The notes: generated by a model not told the origin, from the sequence alone. Counted from the stretch's first letter, positions 1-7,979 are shown. The stretch is 64,000 nucleotides of DNA from GCA-003244245 sp052390115 (GCA_052390115.1 JBQTHE010000002.1:1-64000), one strand, 5' to 3'. Program-made: numbers and translations.

Positions 1-50
1 GAGATAACTTCCCGCTCCTCGGCAACGATTTCCGTACCCTGCACTGACGA
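1..50 (+). CDS. C-terminal tail of an unidentified gene (partial)
   Basis: The reading frame beginning at base 3 is open to a TGA at 48-50 and encodes about 15 residues ending NDFRTLH. The rest lies outside the window. It points at the broken transfer ATPase on the other strand, so it may be the end of an inserted gene such as a transposase; that is inference. Too short to assign a family. Confidence 0.3.
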
Positions 51-81
51 TGACTCCTTCTGTTTGCTGACTGGGCGAGCA

Positions 82-116
82 ATAGGGTATCATTCCCGGT
101 GGTGCGTTCACCCTAT
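82..116. repeat. Short inverted repeat ATAGGGT / ACCCTAT
   Basis: A perfect 7-bp inverted repeat (82-88 and 110-116) with a 21-bp loop lies just beyond the point, near 130, where homology of the minus-strand conjugation ATPase is lost. It could be a weak terminator or part of the end of an insertion. No matching end is visible because the window starts here. Confidence 0.3.
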
Positions 117-129
117 GACACCAAGGACC

Positions 130-1792
130 CTTACGCAGCGGCACCAAAATTATCTTCTTCGACGCCACCGCCTCAGAAAAGTTGATACCGCCGGACTGTC
201 CCAGCATCAGCCCGCAACGGGGAACTCAACGTGAACGCCCTCATCTTGTTGAGGACGGGCGCTGTGGCGTTCAGCCGCGCGGGCTCAGACATGGACTCAA
301 ACCAGGACCAGAAAGAGCCCAGGTGCGGCGGCATCGGCTGAGAAACCACCGTGCGGCGAAAACCGCTGTTGGTCAGCAATTCCGGCACCTCCAGCAGCGT
401 GAACCGCTCCCCGTTGCTCGCGCGGGTCAACGCCAAAGTCAGCAACCCCGCCCGCAGCAAATCCGCCGTGCGTGGCCCCCAATGCTCGGAGTAGATGGAG
501 TGCATCGCGTGATACACGAACGCCGCCGCCTGCTCCGGATGCCCCACCGCCAGCGGATTCAGCCCCACCGGGAAGTCGGTGGCGGCGGGGTCCATCACCA
601 CCACATCATCGGCCCGATCATCAGGAACGCGGTCAAGGATGCGGGACACCAACGAACTAGACGCGTCCACGACCACAACACCGTGACCGCGCTCGATGTC
701 GTGCAGCGCCATATTGCCCAGAAGCGTCGTCTTACCCACGCCCGTGGGACCACAGACCCACACGTGGTTAAGCCGGTCCAGCGTGGACAGGTGCACATCG
801 TCTCCGGTGCCGGGGTAATTGCTGCGCGCGATCGGCAGCCCTCGGGACGACATAGCGGGCGGTGTCGGCAGCGTCCGCGACACGCCGCCCTCAACCCCTG
901 GCAGCGCCGTGGACCCCGACGCCAGCCCCACCAGGCCCGCCAGCTCGCCCGAAGTGAGCACCATCGCCCACCGACCGCGCGGGACGCTGCGCAGGTGCAG
1001 CCGGCCAACCACCGCGAAACGCGGCAGCCACCACCTCCGCGCCACCCTCACGCGCGGGGTGTTCATCCCCCGCAGGCTCGCCCATACCCGCCCGAAGATG
1101 GAGCGGGCACGCGCCCGACCGAACCGGGACGCAACGGCCACTCGGCATACCGCCGACAGCGCTGGATCATCCGAGCGCCACAACTCCGGCACATCCTTGG
1201 TATCCGTGGCCGGAGCCGTGACCCAACGCGGCGCACGCGCGGCCGTAACGAGCCACTGCACCCGCACCGACTCCCCCGCTTCTAGGGGCTGCAAGCTCGC
1301 CAGCATGTGACGGTTCGTGTCCTCAGCGCGGCCCAGCGCCAACAGGTCACCGCCGCCGCGTAGCCGCACCTCCGCCGCCACCTGAAACCGCACCCGTGCA
1401 CTCGGCGCTAAGTAGGTAGACAGGTCGACCAGGCGCGCGGTGGGCAACAGCGCCGCCGTCACCGCCACCACCTCAGCCACCAACCGCGACGGGACCAGCA
1501 ATACCCGCTTAACCCCGGCCCGCGTCGCGACGGTCTCCACCACCACCGGACAACGCGGCAGAACCGACCACCACCGACGCGGCGGCGTCATCGCCCGAAC
1601 CGACCCCACCCACCGGGCCACCTCGTCCACCGTGACCGTGCGCGAGATCCGCAACTCAAACGCGGACAACGACCGCCGCCACCGGGCGACCTGCATTTCG
1701 TGCAGCACCACCCGAGCCCCGAACACCACCAGCCCGACACCGGCCAGCGCACAACCAACCGCCAAGACCAGCCACAGAAGGTCACTCATCAT
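130..1792 (-). pseudogene. VirD4/TraD-like conjugative DNA-transfer ATPase, frameshifted and truncated
   Basis: The intact N-terminal part begins at ATG 1792 (or 1789), overlapping the stop of the upstream small gene. It has an N-terminal hydrophobic segment, then a Walker A motif (GPTGVGKTT) around residue 355 and a DPAATDFPVGLNPL stretch typical of coupling-protein or HerA-like ATPases that move DNA through a conjugation channel. The frame stops at 173. Translating one base over from about 210 restores family-like sequence (LMLGQSGGINF, then KKIILVPLRKG) down to about 137. One extra base in the GGG run at 211-213 therefore breaks the gene, and the C-terminal third, including the expected Walker B region, is absent. 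Family members are usually clearly longer. A sequencing error could explain the frameshift but not the missing end. Confidence 0.75.
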
Positions 1793-1991
1793 CGGACACC
1801 GACGCGATGCCGGACTCCGGCGACGGTTCCTCAGGCTGCCCGGCATCGGCCTTACGCTCCGCGCGAGCTTCCTTGACCTGCTGCTGCTCGTACAGGTGAC
1901 GACCCAACAAAATAAGAAGCTGCGCCAACTGGCGAGGATCAACCTTTTTGCGACGCTTGCCATACACCCGGATTTCGTAGTTGCGTCCCAT
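1782..1991 (-). CDS. Small hydrophilic protein of the mobile element
   Basis: About 69 residues, starting at ATG 1991 (MGRNYEI). A basic N-terminal half with RRKK is followed by a Glu/Asp-rich tail ending SVSDDE. The frame is open a few codons further, to GTG 2003, directly after the upstream stop, but the ATG is a more likely start. Its TGA overlaps the start of the transfer ATPase, so the two are probably co-translated and it may help that ATPase. No family recognised. Confidence 0.55.
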   Translation of the reverse strand: MGRNYEIRVYGKRRKKVDPRQLAQLLILLGRHLYEQQQVKEARAERKADAGQPEEPSPESGIASVSDDE

Positions 1992-2003
1992 CACAGCCAC
2001 CAC

Positions 2004-2231
2004 TCAGTAATCCATGTTGATGGCGTGGGCTTCTCGCCTCGCGGTGTTCGCGAGTTGGAGCGCTTGCGCGGCAATGGCCGGATTAGTAGCGGCCAGCAGC
2101 TCGTAGACCTCAGCCTTAAGCATCTGGAAATCGGAGCGCTGTTCAGCGGGCGCGCGCAACGTCGGAACGGTGGACAGCATCAGCCGTAGCGCGTAGCCGA
2201 CTTCGGAGCTAACGACCCTGGAGGTACTCAT
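2004..2231 (-). CDS. Small Ala/Leu-rich protein of the mobile element
   Basis: 75 residues, predicted mostly helical, no membrane segment. Start ATG 2231 follows a good ribosome site (GGGAGAACC). It is the first gene of a unit that continues into the 69-residue gene and the transfer ATPase. The upstream region (2300-2401) carries repeated CATGCA boxes and a dyad that probably control the operon. No function assignable. Confidence 0.6.
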   Translation of the reverse strand: MSTSRVVSSEVGYALRLMLSTVPTLRAPAEQRSDFQMLKAEVYELLAATNPAIAAQALQLANTARREAHAINMDY

Positions 2232-2300
2232 ATCTGGTTCTCCCTGCGGGTTATTCCGGCCGCTGGTCGGCCGGAGCAGGGACTAGCGTCGCTCGGAGAA

Positions 2301-2401
2301 CATGCAAAAAATAATGAGTGTTTGATACGAGTTCCATGCAAAAAACGTGCAGGCCAGGTGGTACGAAGCGTGCATAAGAGATGCACGAGCCATGCAGAAA
2401 A
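2301..2401. promoter_or_regulatory. Repeated CATGCA-A-tract boxes and a 19-bp dyad
   Basis: Two identical 11-mers CATGCAAAAAA lie at 2301-2311 and 2335-2345, and a close variant CATGCAGAAAA at 2391-2401. Between the second and third is a perfect dyad CGTGCAT-AAGAG-ATGCACG (2369-2387) that contains the same GTGCAT core. The cluster sits about 70-170 bp upstream of the minus-strand gene starting at 2231. It looks like a multi-site operator or an iteron-type binding region; the binding protein is unknown. Confidence 0.55.
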
Positions 2402-2438
2402 CCAGGATCACCCGAGGTCAGAGGCTCCCACAACGACA

Positions 2439-2480
2439 GAGCCCGCGGTGCCCATAGAGGGGGCGCCGCGGGCTCATTTT
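2439..2480. terminator. Strong hairpin, probable terminator
   Basis: A perfect 10-bp stem GAGCCCGCGG (2439-2448) / CCGCGGGCTC (2466-2475) with a 17-nt loop. On the plus strand it is followed by ATTTT. It lies directly downstream of the minus-strand gene ending at 2492, which it probably terminates. Confidence 0.6.
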
Positions 2481-2491
2481 CGACAGTGTGG

Positions 2492-2929
2492 TTATGCGGG
2501 TTCGGTGAAGATGTAGGTGTGGGGGCCGTTGTAGTAGAGCCGGTAAATGATAGAGGCGAGGTCGGAGAGCAGTTGCTGCTCTCGCCATCCCCGCTGCCAC
2601 GTGTCGGGCAGCACGCCGACTTTGTCGGCCACGATTTCCCGACGCTGTTTCAACAGCAGATGCGACGTCGCGGGGTCGACGCCGAACAGCACCGCCGATA
2701 TGTTCCCAGTCTCGCCGTCATGCTCTCTTATGGCGGCGACAATCAAACTTTCAGCGGCCATCGCCCGTTGGTGGATGGACAATTCCGGATAGGAGTCGCG
2801 GGGGTAGAGCAGTTCGATAACACCGGGCGCGTGGGTTTTCAATCGGGACGCGGGCACGCCCCGGCGGCGTGCTGCTTTCAGTTCTTCGCGCAGTTGGTCG
2901 ATGTCGAGCGGTTGTTGCGGGGGCGGCAT
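2492..2929 (-). CDS. Conserved-looking hypothetical protein of the mobile element
   Basis: 145 residues, soluble, no signal or membrane segment. The N-terminal part is rich in basic and polar residues (LREELKAARRRG), the rest is mixed alpha/beta with several Tyr near the C-terminus (IIYRLYYNG). It starts with ATG at 2929 and is followed by a strong hairpin, so it appears to be a single-gene unit. I do not recognise a family; position suggests an accessory transfer or regulatory gene. Confidence 0.6.
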   Translation of the reverse strand: MPPPQQPLDIDQLREELKAARRRGVPASRLKTHAPGVIELLYPRDSYPELSIHQRAMAAESLIVAAIREHDGETGNISAVLFGVDPATSHLLLKQRREIVADKVGVLPDTWQRGWREQQLLSDLASIIYRLYYNGPHTYIFTEPA

Positions 2930-3080
2930 CCGATCACCTCTCTAAGCACACCGGGGGCGGGAGTTTGGCATACACCGGGGGCGGGGCGAAGCTTCCAGCC
3001 TAACCGTGCTGTTTCGCTGCTTGTGACGGTTTTTGTTGATATTGCTGCCTAAACCTTTTTGGGCGTCGACTTCGGGTGAG

Positions 3081-3371
3081 TTATTGGGCTTGTCGACGGC
3101 GTTTGCGTATTGCGCGGCGGTGGTCGCGGATACGGCGGCGACGTTCCCGCCGTATGCGGTGGTTCTCGCGGCGCGTGCGGGCGTTCTCGCGGATGATCAG
3201 CCGCGTGATCGGGTCCAGCCGGACACGGCCCAGCATCGGCAGCCGCACCCGACCCGACAGCAGCGGCACCGCGAGCACCGCGAGCACCGCCCACCACCAG
3301 CCGCCCGACGAGAGCGCACCCATCGCCACGGAGAACACGACGGCCACCCCGAGCACGCTACGGGCGTTCAT
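3081..3371 (-). CDS. Small membrane protein with very basic tail
   Basis: About 96 residues starting at ATG 3371, whose TG overlaps the TGA of the upstream gene, indicating translational coupling. Two hydrophobic segments in residues 5-45 are followed by an Arg-rich tail (ENARTRRENHRIRRERRRR). A short membrane anchor with a basic cytosolic tail next to a DNA-transfer ATPase could bind DNA or the channel, but this is only context. No family recognised. Confidence 0.55.
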   Translation of the reverse strand: MNARSVLGVAVVFSVAMGALSSGGWWWAVLAVLAVPLLSGRVRLPMLGRVRLDPITRLIIRENARTRRENHRIRRERRRRIRDHRRAIRKRRRQAQ

Positions 3372-4132
3372 CACCACGCCCCGTGTTGGTGGGGTGCGGC
3401 GGCGATGATCTCGCCCATGATCGGCCAGTCCTGAAGGGTTCCGGCGCGCGGGTCGGGTGCGATGCCGAGGTCATCGAGGATGACCGCGCAGCCGTTCACC
3501 AGTGCCTCAGCCGCGCCGCCCGCCAGCGGGGGCGACAGTGCCCCATCGGCGGCCAGGACCGCGCCCACGCATCCGGCCAGCAGGACCGGGGGCGCGGCCC
3601 GATACCGGCGCGTGGCACCGGGGGCGAGCCCGCCGGCCAGTGCCCGCGCGGTCGGTGCGGGCACACCGGGAACGGCGGTGATGTTGAGCCATGCCAGCAG
3701 GTCAGCGCACGCCCCCAAACCATAGGCGGCGTCCACGGGCAGCCCCTCCGCGTGCAGCACTGCCGCGACGGCGGACAGGAGCGCGCCGGGGTCGTACGTG
3801 GCGGGGACGGGCGCAAGCTGCGGGCGCATCGGCCCGGCCGCGTTGTAGCCGTCGTGGCCGACCTGGGGCGGGGTGTGGCGGATGCGGTCGGCCACGGCGG
3901 TGCCGATCTGGTCGGCGATGTCCCACGCCCGCGCCGCGCTGTCCACGGCGCGACGGCCGCCCGCGCGCAGCCTGCCCACTGTGACCGCGAGCGCGACGCC
4001 CAACCCCACGATGAGGAACAGGACCAGCTCTTGCGGGACGGGCAGGGCGACGTACAGCGCGAGGGCGAGAACCCACCACAGCAGCGGACGCGCCGCCTTC
4101 GCGCGCCACCATCCGATGAGGAATCCGAGCAT
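3371..4132 (-). CDS. Membrane-anchored protein of the mobile element
   Basis: About 253 residues from ATG 4132. Residues 1-55 hold two hydrophobic helices (LLWWVLALALYVALPV and LVLFLIVGLGVALAVTV). The rest is an Ala/Gly/Leu-rich soluble domain. It is coupled to the small basic membrane protein downstream. The DNA upstream of its start is a diverged copy of the leader in front of the secreted-protein gene at 4773, so the two are probably co-regulated. Function unknown; a role in the transfer apparatus is a guess from context. Confidence 0.6.
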   Translation of the reverse strand: MLGFLIGWWRAKAARPLLWWVLALALYVALPVPQELVLFLIVGLGVALAVTVGRLRAGGRRAVDSAARAWDIADQIGTAVADRIRHTPPQVGHDGYNAAGPMRPQLAPVPATYDPGALLSAVAAVLHAEGLPVDAAYGLGACADLLAWLNITAVPGVPAPTARALAGGLAPGATRRYRAAPPVLLAGCVGAVLAADGALSPPLAGGAAEALVNGCAVILDDLGIAPDPRAGTLQDWPIMGEIIAAAPHQHGAW

Positions 4133-4144
4133 GTCCGGGTGTCC

Positions 4145-4300
4145 GTTCGCTTGGTGCGCGGACAGTGCGCCCGCACGTGTGCGAGCAACGCTCACGGCAT
4201 GGTCGGATTCCGGGGAGAGGTGGCCGGAATCCCGGATATCCGACGCGCCCGGAAACGTGCTGCGACCAGCCCGGACAGCCCCGCCGGCCCACCCGATCAG
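4145..4300 (-). promoter_or_regulatory. Leader/promoter region, copy A of a duplicated regulatory segment
   Basis: Contains TGCGAGCAACGCTCACGGC near 4180, followed by GGATTCCGG, CCGGAATCC and CGGATATCCG. The same blocks occur in the same order and orientation upstream of the gene starting at 4773 (copy B, about 4785-4935). The shared core includes the small dyad GAGC-AAC-GCTC. A common regulator, perhaps the XRE protein encoded from 5040, is the simplest explanation. Confidence 0.55.
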
Positions 4301-4428
4301 GCGACAGGCACCGGAACAGCCCAAACCCTTCCGGAGTGGGGCCAAATATGGGTCTGGCCACGCACCGGGGGGTGCGTGGCCAGACGGAACGGTGGGCCGG
4401 AGGCTTTACCGCCCGAAGGCGTGACGGC

Positions 4429-4773
4429 TTATCCCCATGTGACGCTCGCGCTAGTGATACCGAACGTGCACTCGTAGCCGTCTTCGCCCGGCCCCCAGGA
4501 CCACGAGCCGTTGTAATCGCTCTCCCACTGGCACGTCACGTGGAGCCGCCACCGCTGCGAAGAGTTCCCGGTGCACCGGGTGCCGCCGTAGGTGTTGTAC
4601 CAACTGCTTCGGCACGTCAGGCCGTTGGACGATTTGGTGGTGTGTTTGCCAGACGCCGCCGCTGGGGCGGGCGCGGCGACGGCCGCCGCCACCGCCACGG
4701 CCACCCCCACGGCCGCAGCGGCAAGGGGCCGCGCAGCGCGTGTCCGCCACGGTCGGGCGAGAGAACTACGCAT
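4429..4773 (-). CDS. Small secreted protein
   Basis: 114 residues from ATG 4773, with a ribosome site GGAGA 6 nt upstream. The N-terminus has Arg residues, a long Ala/Val hydrophobic core and an APAPAAASG cleavage region, a standard Sec signal peptide. The mature part of about 70 residues is rich in Trp, Ser, Gly and Tyr and has four Cys (near LTCRSSW, TRCTGN, VTCQWE and YECTFG), suggesting two disulfides. It is divergent from the XRE regulator at 5040. Family unknown; a small extracellular protein of a mobile element is unusual. Confidence 0.65.
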   Translation of the reverse strand: MRSSLARPWRTRAARPLAAAAVGVAVAVAAAVAAPAPAAASGKHTTKSSNGLTCRSSWYNTYGGTRCTGNSSQRWRLHVTCQWESDYNGSWSWGPGEDGYECTFGITSASVTWG

Positions 4774-4784
4774 GTCTGTCTCCG

Positions 4785-4935
4785 TGTTCGCTCCGTGCGC
4801 GGACGGGTGCCCGCGCGGGTGCGAGCAACGCTCACGGCGGAGCCGGTTTCCGGCCATGCCGTGCCGGAATCCGGGATATCCCGGATTCCGGAAACCGCCC
4901 GTGACCAGGCCGGACACCCCCGCCGGCTCACCCGA
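4785..4935 (-). promoter_or_regulatory. Leader/promoter region, copy B of a duplicated regulatory segment
   Basis: Upstream of the secreted-protein gene, this repeats copy A: GTGCGCGGAC, then TGCGAGCAACGCTCACGGC, then the GGAATC/GATATC dyad block, then CCGGCTCACCCGATC. The repeat begins close to the start codon in both copies, so it includes both leader and promoter. Confidence 0.55.
4864..4891. promoter_or_regulatory. Perfect 28-bp palindrome, likely operator
   Basis: The half-site CCGGAATCCGGGAT is followed immediately by its exact reverse complement. An outer pair GGTTTCCGG (near 4844) / CCGGAAACC (near 4888) extends the symmetry. It lies between the divergent secreted-protein gene (4773, minus) and XRE gene (5040, plus). 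Copy A at 4201-4260 holds a degenerate version. Confidence 0.6.
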
Positions 4936-5039
4936 TCGGGTGCAGGGTGTGAACCGGGGACATTCCCGGAGGCCCCGACCCTGCCAAGCGGCCATGATCG
5001 GTAACCACCAGTGACCACCCGGACACGCCAGGAGCCGCG

Positions 5040-5966
5040 ATGACCACCAGCAACCCCGCCGAACAGGACACGCCACCCCGGCCCGCCGCCGTGACCACGG
5101 TGGCCGACTTCGGCCGCTCGCTGCGCGCCCTTCGGCGGTGGTCCGAACTCACCCAGAAGGCTCTAGAAGACGCCCACCCGGCACTAACCGACTCCACGAT
5201 CTCCGACCACGAGCGCGGGACGCGCCTTCCCCGGTTCGAGTGGCTACACGCCTACGTCGTCGCCTGCCTGCGACACCGCCGCCCCAACTCCACGCGCGAG
5301 GAACTCAACGCCGAGATGACCTACTGGCGGGCAGCGTGGACCAGGCTCGAACACGCCCAGGCCCCGCAGGCCCCGGCCGTGCCTACCCCGCGCGCCGCCG
5401 ACCTCACGACACCGCCCGAGCCCGCCCCGGTATCGGTCGCCGTCGCGGTGGGCGAGCTCGCGCCGCCGCCCCGTCGTGTCCGTGTGCCGCGTGGTCGGGT
5501 GTTGCTGATCAGTGGCGGGGCCGCGGTGCTCGTGATCGCCGTCGCGGTGTACGCCGCCGTAACCGGACTGTTCGACCGCAAGCCCGACGACCCCGGCCCC
5601 GTCGTTCACGCCAGCGGCACCGTGGACGACCTGCGCGGCGTGGAGGGGATCGACCTGGACACCAACACCAGGGCGGACCAGGAAGCCGAAGGCGTGGACA
5701 TTTCCCCGGCCGCTACCGCGACCCATCTAAACGCAATGGCCAACCGCGTGACGTTCACTGTGCTGCCTGAATCGGGAGCCGAGAGCCGCGACCGATGCGT
5801 GAAAGCCGTGGATTGGATGCGCCAAATACCCAACATCTATGACTTGGTGGAGGGGCGGCAGATTTGTGTCATGACTGACGAAGGGCGGTTCTCGATGCTG
5901 ACGCTCACCAAACGGTCATCCGCTGCCAGTCCTGTAATGAATTTTCACTACACCACATGGAACTAA
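5040..5966 (+). CDS. XRE-family HTH protein with transmembrane segment and extracellular domain
   Basis: 308 residues from ATG 5040 (MTTSNPAE). Residues 20-95 form an HTH of the XRE type (FGRSLRALRRWSELTQKALE, then DSTISDHERGTRLP). A Pro/Ala-rich linker is followed by one membrane helix at about 160-180 (VLLISGGAAVLVIAVAVYAA) and an outside domain of about 125 residues with two Cys. Such one-protein sensors couple an outside signal to DNA binding. It is divergent from the secreted-protein gene and faces the 28-bp palindrome, a plausible operator. The ligand is unknown. Confidence 0.75.
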   Translation: MTTSNPAEQDTPPRPAAVTTVADFGRSLRALRRWSELTQKALEDAHPALTDSTISDHERGTRLPRFEWLHAYVVACLRHRRPNSTREELNAEMTYWRAAWTRLEHAQAPQAPAVPTPRAADLTTPPEPAPVSVAVAVGELAPPPRRVRVPRGRVLLISGGAAVLVIAVAVYAAVTGLFDRKPDDPGPVVHASGTVDDLRGVEGIDLDTNTRADQEAEGVDISPAATATHLNAMANRVTFTVLPESGAESRDRCVKAVDWMRQIPNIYDLVEGRQICVMTDEGRFSMLTLTKRSSAASPVMNFHYTTWN

Positions 5967-6030
5967 ACCGCGCGGTATCGACCTTTTGGCCGACTTGCCC
6001 ATCGGCGGTACCGCGAAGGATACTCACCCA

Positions 6031-6423
6031 ATGACGGAACCGGGATACGAGAAACCCACCACCGCCGAAGAATTCCTCGGCGTCTGGTATGTCCTCGCCG
6101 ACGCCGACAACACGCCCCAGCTCGAACAATGGGAAAAGTTGTTTCCCGAGCTAGCTAACACCGCGCCCGACGTGACGCTAGATATTCTCCGTCAACTCGC
6201 TGCCAGTGAGGTGAACGGCGCGAAAGAGGCCGCCGCTATCTACACCCGGTGCGTGTTCCACGCTCGCCCCAAGGAAGCCACCGAACTACTCGTGAGCCTG
6301 TTTCAAAACAACGGCCCCGACATACAGGGAAACGTGCTCGACACTGTCGACATGCTCACCACTGACCCGCAGACAATGAACCCCGTCCAAGCCGCCAACC
6401 TCATCGCGGCCGTGAACCCCTGA
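6031..6423 (+). CDS. Hypothetical protein downstream of the XRE sensor
   Basis: About 130 residues from ATG 6031 (MTEPGYEK), preceded by GAAGGA at a good spacing; the frame is open further upstream to 5986 but lacks a ribosome site there. Acidic and helical (LFPELANTAPDVTLDILRQL), no signal peptide. Probably co-transcribed with the XRE gene 65 bp upstream. It ends before a strong hairpin. No family recognised. Confidence 0.55.
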   Translation: MTEPGYEKPTTAEEFLGVWYVLADADNTPQLEQWEKLFPELANTAPDVTLDILRQLAASEVNGAKEAAAIYTRCVFHARPKEATELLVSLFQNNGPDIQGNVLDTVDMLTTDPQTMNPVQAANLIAAVNP

Positions 6424-6441
6424 ACGCGTGAGGTTTAGGGC

Positions 6442-6481
6442 GGGGACGTGTCGCCCGGGAGGCGGTGTGCGGCACGTCCCC
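6442..6481. terminator. Bidirectional hairpin terminator
   Basis: A perfect 9-bp stem GGGGACGTG (6442-6450) / CACGTCCCC (6473-6481) separates the convergent gene ends at 6423 (plus) and 6493 (minus). There is no T-run, as is common in high-GC actinobacteria. Confidence 0.6.
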
Positions 6482-6492
6482 GTGTGGGGGCG

Positions 6493-6864
6493 TCACGGCG
6501 GCCCTGCGATGGGGCCGGGCAGCGTGAGCCCTGTTCCCGGCAGCCACAACCCAATCGGCGCGCGACGCGCGAGTCTGGGGGCGCCAGGTTCATGGGGTTT
6601 GGGAAGGGCGAGAAGTTCTTGCACGGTGGTCGCGGCATCGCCTTGGTACGACCAGACAATTTCGTCGTGTCCGGGGCGTGGGTCCATGACCGCACGTGCG
6701 GCTATGGCTTCGCCTTCGCCGTGGACATGGATACGGTCGTAGTAGTCCGGCCATCCATACGACCCAATAAGCACAACAACATGACCGGCGTCGTCGCGTA
6801 GATGCTGAAAACACCAGCCGCGCTCGATAAGGGCGCGTAGACCGTTATCGAATATCGCGGTCAT
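6493..6864 (-). CDS. Last gene of the radical-SAM operon, unknown
   Basis: About 123 residues, start ATG 6864 (MTAIFDNGL), inside the end of the upstream ATPase-domain gene (about 20 bp overlap), so translation is probably coupled. The first 60 residues have mixed alpha/beta character (GWCFQHLRDDAGHVVVLIG); the C-terminus is Pro/Gly-rich. No recognised family. Confidence 0.6.
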   Translation of the reverse strand: MTAIFDNGLRALIERGWCFQHLRDDAGHVVVLIGSYGWPDYYDRIHVHGEGEAIAARAVMDPRPGHDEIVWSYQGDAATTVQELLALPKPHEPGAPRLARRAPIGLWLPGTGLTLPGPIAGPP

Positions 6865-7447
6865 CTCGCACCCCCACAAAGTCGTAGTTGGTCAATCCGT
6901 CGAGGATTTTCTGCAACTTGTCGGTGTCGCGCATTGGCTCGATTGGCTTAACGGGATCGGGAAGGGTAAGTGATCCCGCAGTACGGCGCGGCAGAGGCGC
7001 TATTCCTAGTTGGGCGCGGATGACTTTTCCACCGGAGCGGGGGTGGTAGCAGTCCCATTGCCCGCCCGCGTTTTCGACGGCGTAGAGGTGTTGATGCGCC
7101 GGGGGCGGCGGCGTGGGATCGGTGTCCCAAACCTCAATCCGCAACCCAGGCCCGTAGGTGCTAACGCATAGCCCGATGATCGGCACTCCGTCTAGCTCAC
7201 TGTGGCGGAGATCCGGGGCGGGGTTGCCCGTGGTTTCCACCGCTAGGGCTATCAACTCGACTGCGACGTATTCGGCCGCGTCTGCCAGGTGGCGCAGGCC
7301 CCATTGCTGCGCAGTGTATTTGGTGTACAAGCCGCTGATTCGGTAAGCGGTGCGCACCGCCAACAACGTGAGGTCACGGGAAGCGTGCCGGGGTCGTGGG
7401 CTCGGGATCGCAGCGCGGCCGACCGGTTGAGCGTCTGTTGCGTTCAT
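6845..7447 (-). CDS. ATP-binding protein, RsbW/HATPase_c_2-like
   Basis: About 200 residues from ATG 7447, whose ATGA overlaps the upstream stop. After a disordered Pro-rich start, residues 50-125 resemble the GHKL ATPase fold of anti-sigma factors: AAEYVAVELIALAVETTG provides the N-box-like helix and GPGLRIEVWDTDP the following strand and G1-like DxDP. Such proteins bind ATP and often sequester a regulatory partner. No Gly-rich second ATP lid is obvious, and the Pro-rich stretch after the first Asp is typical of actinobacterial paralogues. Its partner in this operon is unknown. Confidence 0.6.
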   Translation of the reverse strand: MNATDAQPVGRAAIPSPRPRHASRDLTLLAVRTAYRISGLYTKYTAQQWGLRHLADAAEYVAVELIALAVETTGNPAPDLRHSELDGVPIIGLCVSTYGPGLRIEVWDTDPTPPPPAHQHLYAVENAGGQWDCYHPRSGGKVIRAQLGIAPLPRRTAGSLTLPDPVKPIEPMRDTDKLQKILDGLTNYDFVGVRDDRDIR

Positions 7448-7809
7448 CGCGTTCGCCGTTGTCGCGGTTGGCAGGCGCGGCGCGCGTCGGGGGCGAATGC
7501 GGCGTGAACGGTGCAGGCCGCGCGGCGGGACCACGGACGCCACCACCGAACAGACGGGCGGCAGATGAGGCACTGCCCGTGCTCGTCGGGGGCGTGCTGC
7601 TCGTAGACCTGATCGAGGACGGCGACGAGCCGAAACGACAGCCGTTCAGCGAGGGTCGGTTCTGCGAACGCGCGGCCGGAGCGGATCAGGTCCACCATGT
7701 CGGCCAGCTCGCGCCCGTACGCGTCGGGCGTGGTGGCGGGGTGGGATGGTTCGGTGGCGGTGCCGGGGTTCAACGCCCCCGAACCATCCCAGTCTTGGAG
7801 GCGGCTCAT
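7444..7809 (-). CDS. Small protein with CxxC and WRPW motifs
   Basis: 121 residues from ATG 7809, overlapping the upstream stop by ATGA. The N-terminal half is acidic (DAYGRELADMVDLI), the C-terminal half has CLIC, WWRPW and a third Cys (AACTVH), which could coordinate a metal with other residues. Coupled to the genes on both sides. Family unknown. Confidence 0.55.
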   Translation of the reverse strand: MSRLQDWDGSGALNPGTATEPSHPATTPDAYGRELADMVDLIRSGRAFAEPTLAERLSFRLVAVLDQVYEQHAPDEHGQCLICRPSVRWWRPWSRRAACTVHAAFAPDARRACQPRQRRTR

Positions 7810-7979
7810 AGCGCAGCCGCCAAGTTGTGTTCGGCGAGCACGGCGCGTTCACACGGCCAGGCGCTCCCGCATACCGCGCACAGGCCCGCGTCGTTGGTGT
7901 GGTCGTTGAGCGCTTGGGTGGCGAGCGCGATCATGGCCTCACACTCGGGCGGTGCCGGCTCGGGGGCTTGGGGGTTCAT
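7806..7979 (-). CDS. 57-residue Cys-containing protein, possible zinc ribbon
   Basis: ATG at 7979 overlaps the aldo/keto reductase stop (ATGA), and its TGA at 7806-7808 overlaps the next ATG. The 57 residues include Cys at PPECEA and a C-terminal CAVCGSAWPCERA cluster, giving four Cys, three of them closely spaced as in a small treble-clef or zinc ribbon. The overlap at both ends and the lack of stops support a real gene despite its size. It may be a small nucleic-acid or protein-binding adaptor. Confidence 0.6.
   Translation of the reverse strand: MNPQAPEPAPPECEAMIALATQALNDHTNDAGLCAVCGSAWPCERAVLAEHNLAAAL

Noticed and set aside
182..1285. Long plus-strand open frame of 367 codons
   Set aside because: It lies antisense to the conjugation ATPase, whose motifs are clear; composition is Arg/Pro/His-rich as expected of a high-GC shadow frame.
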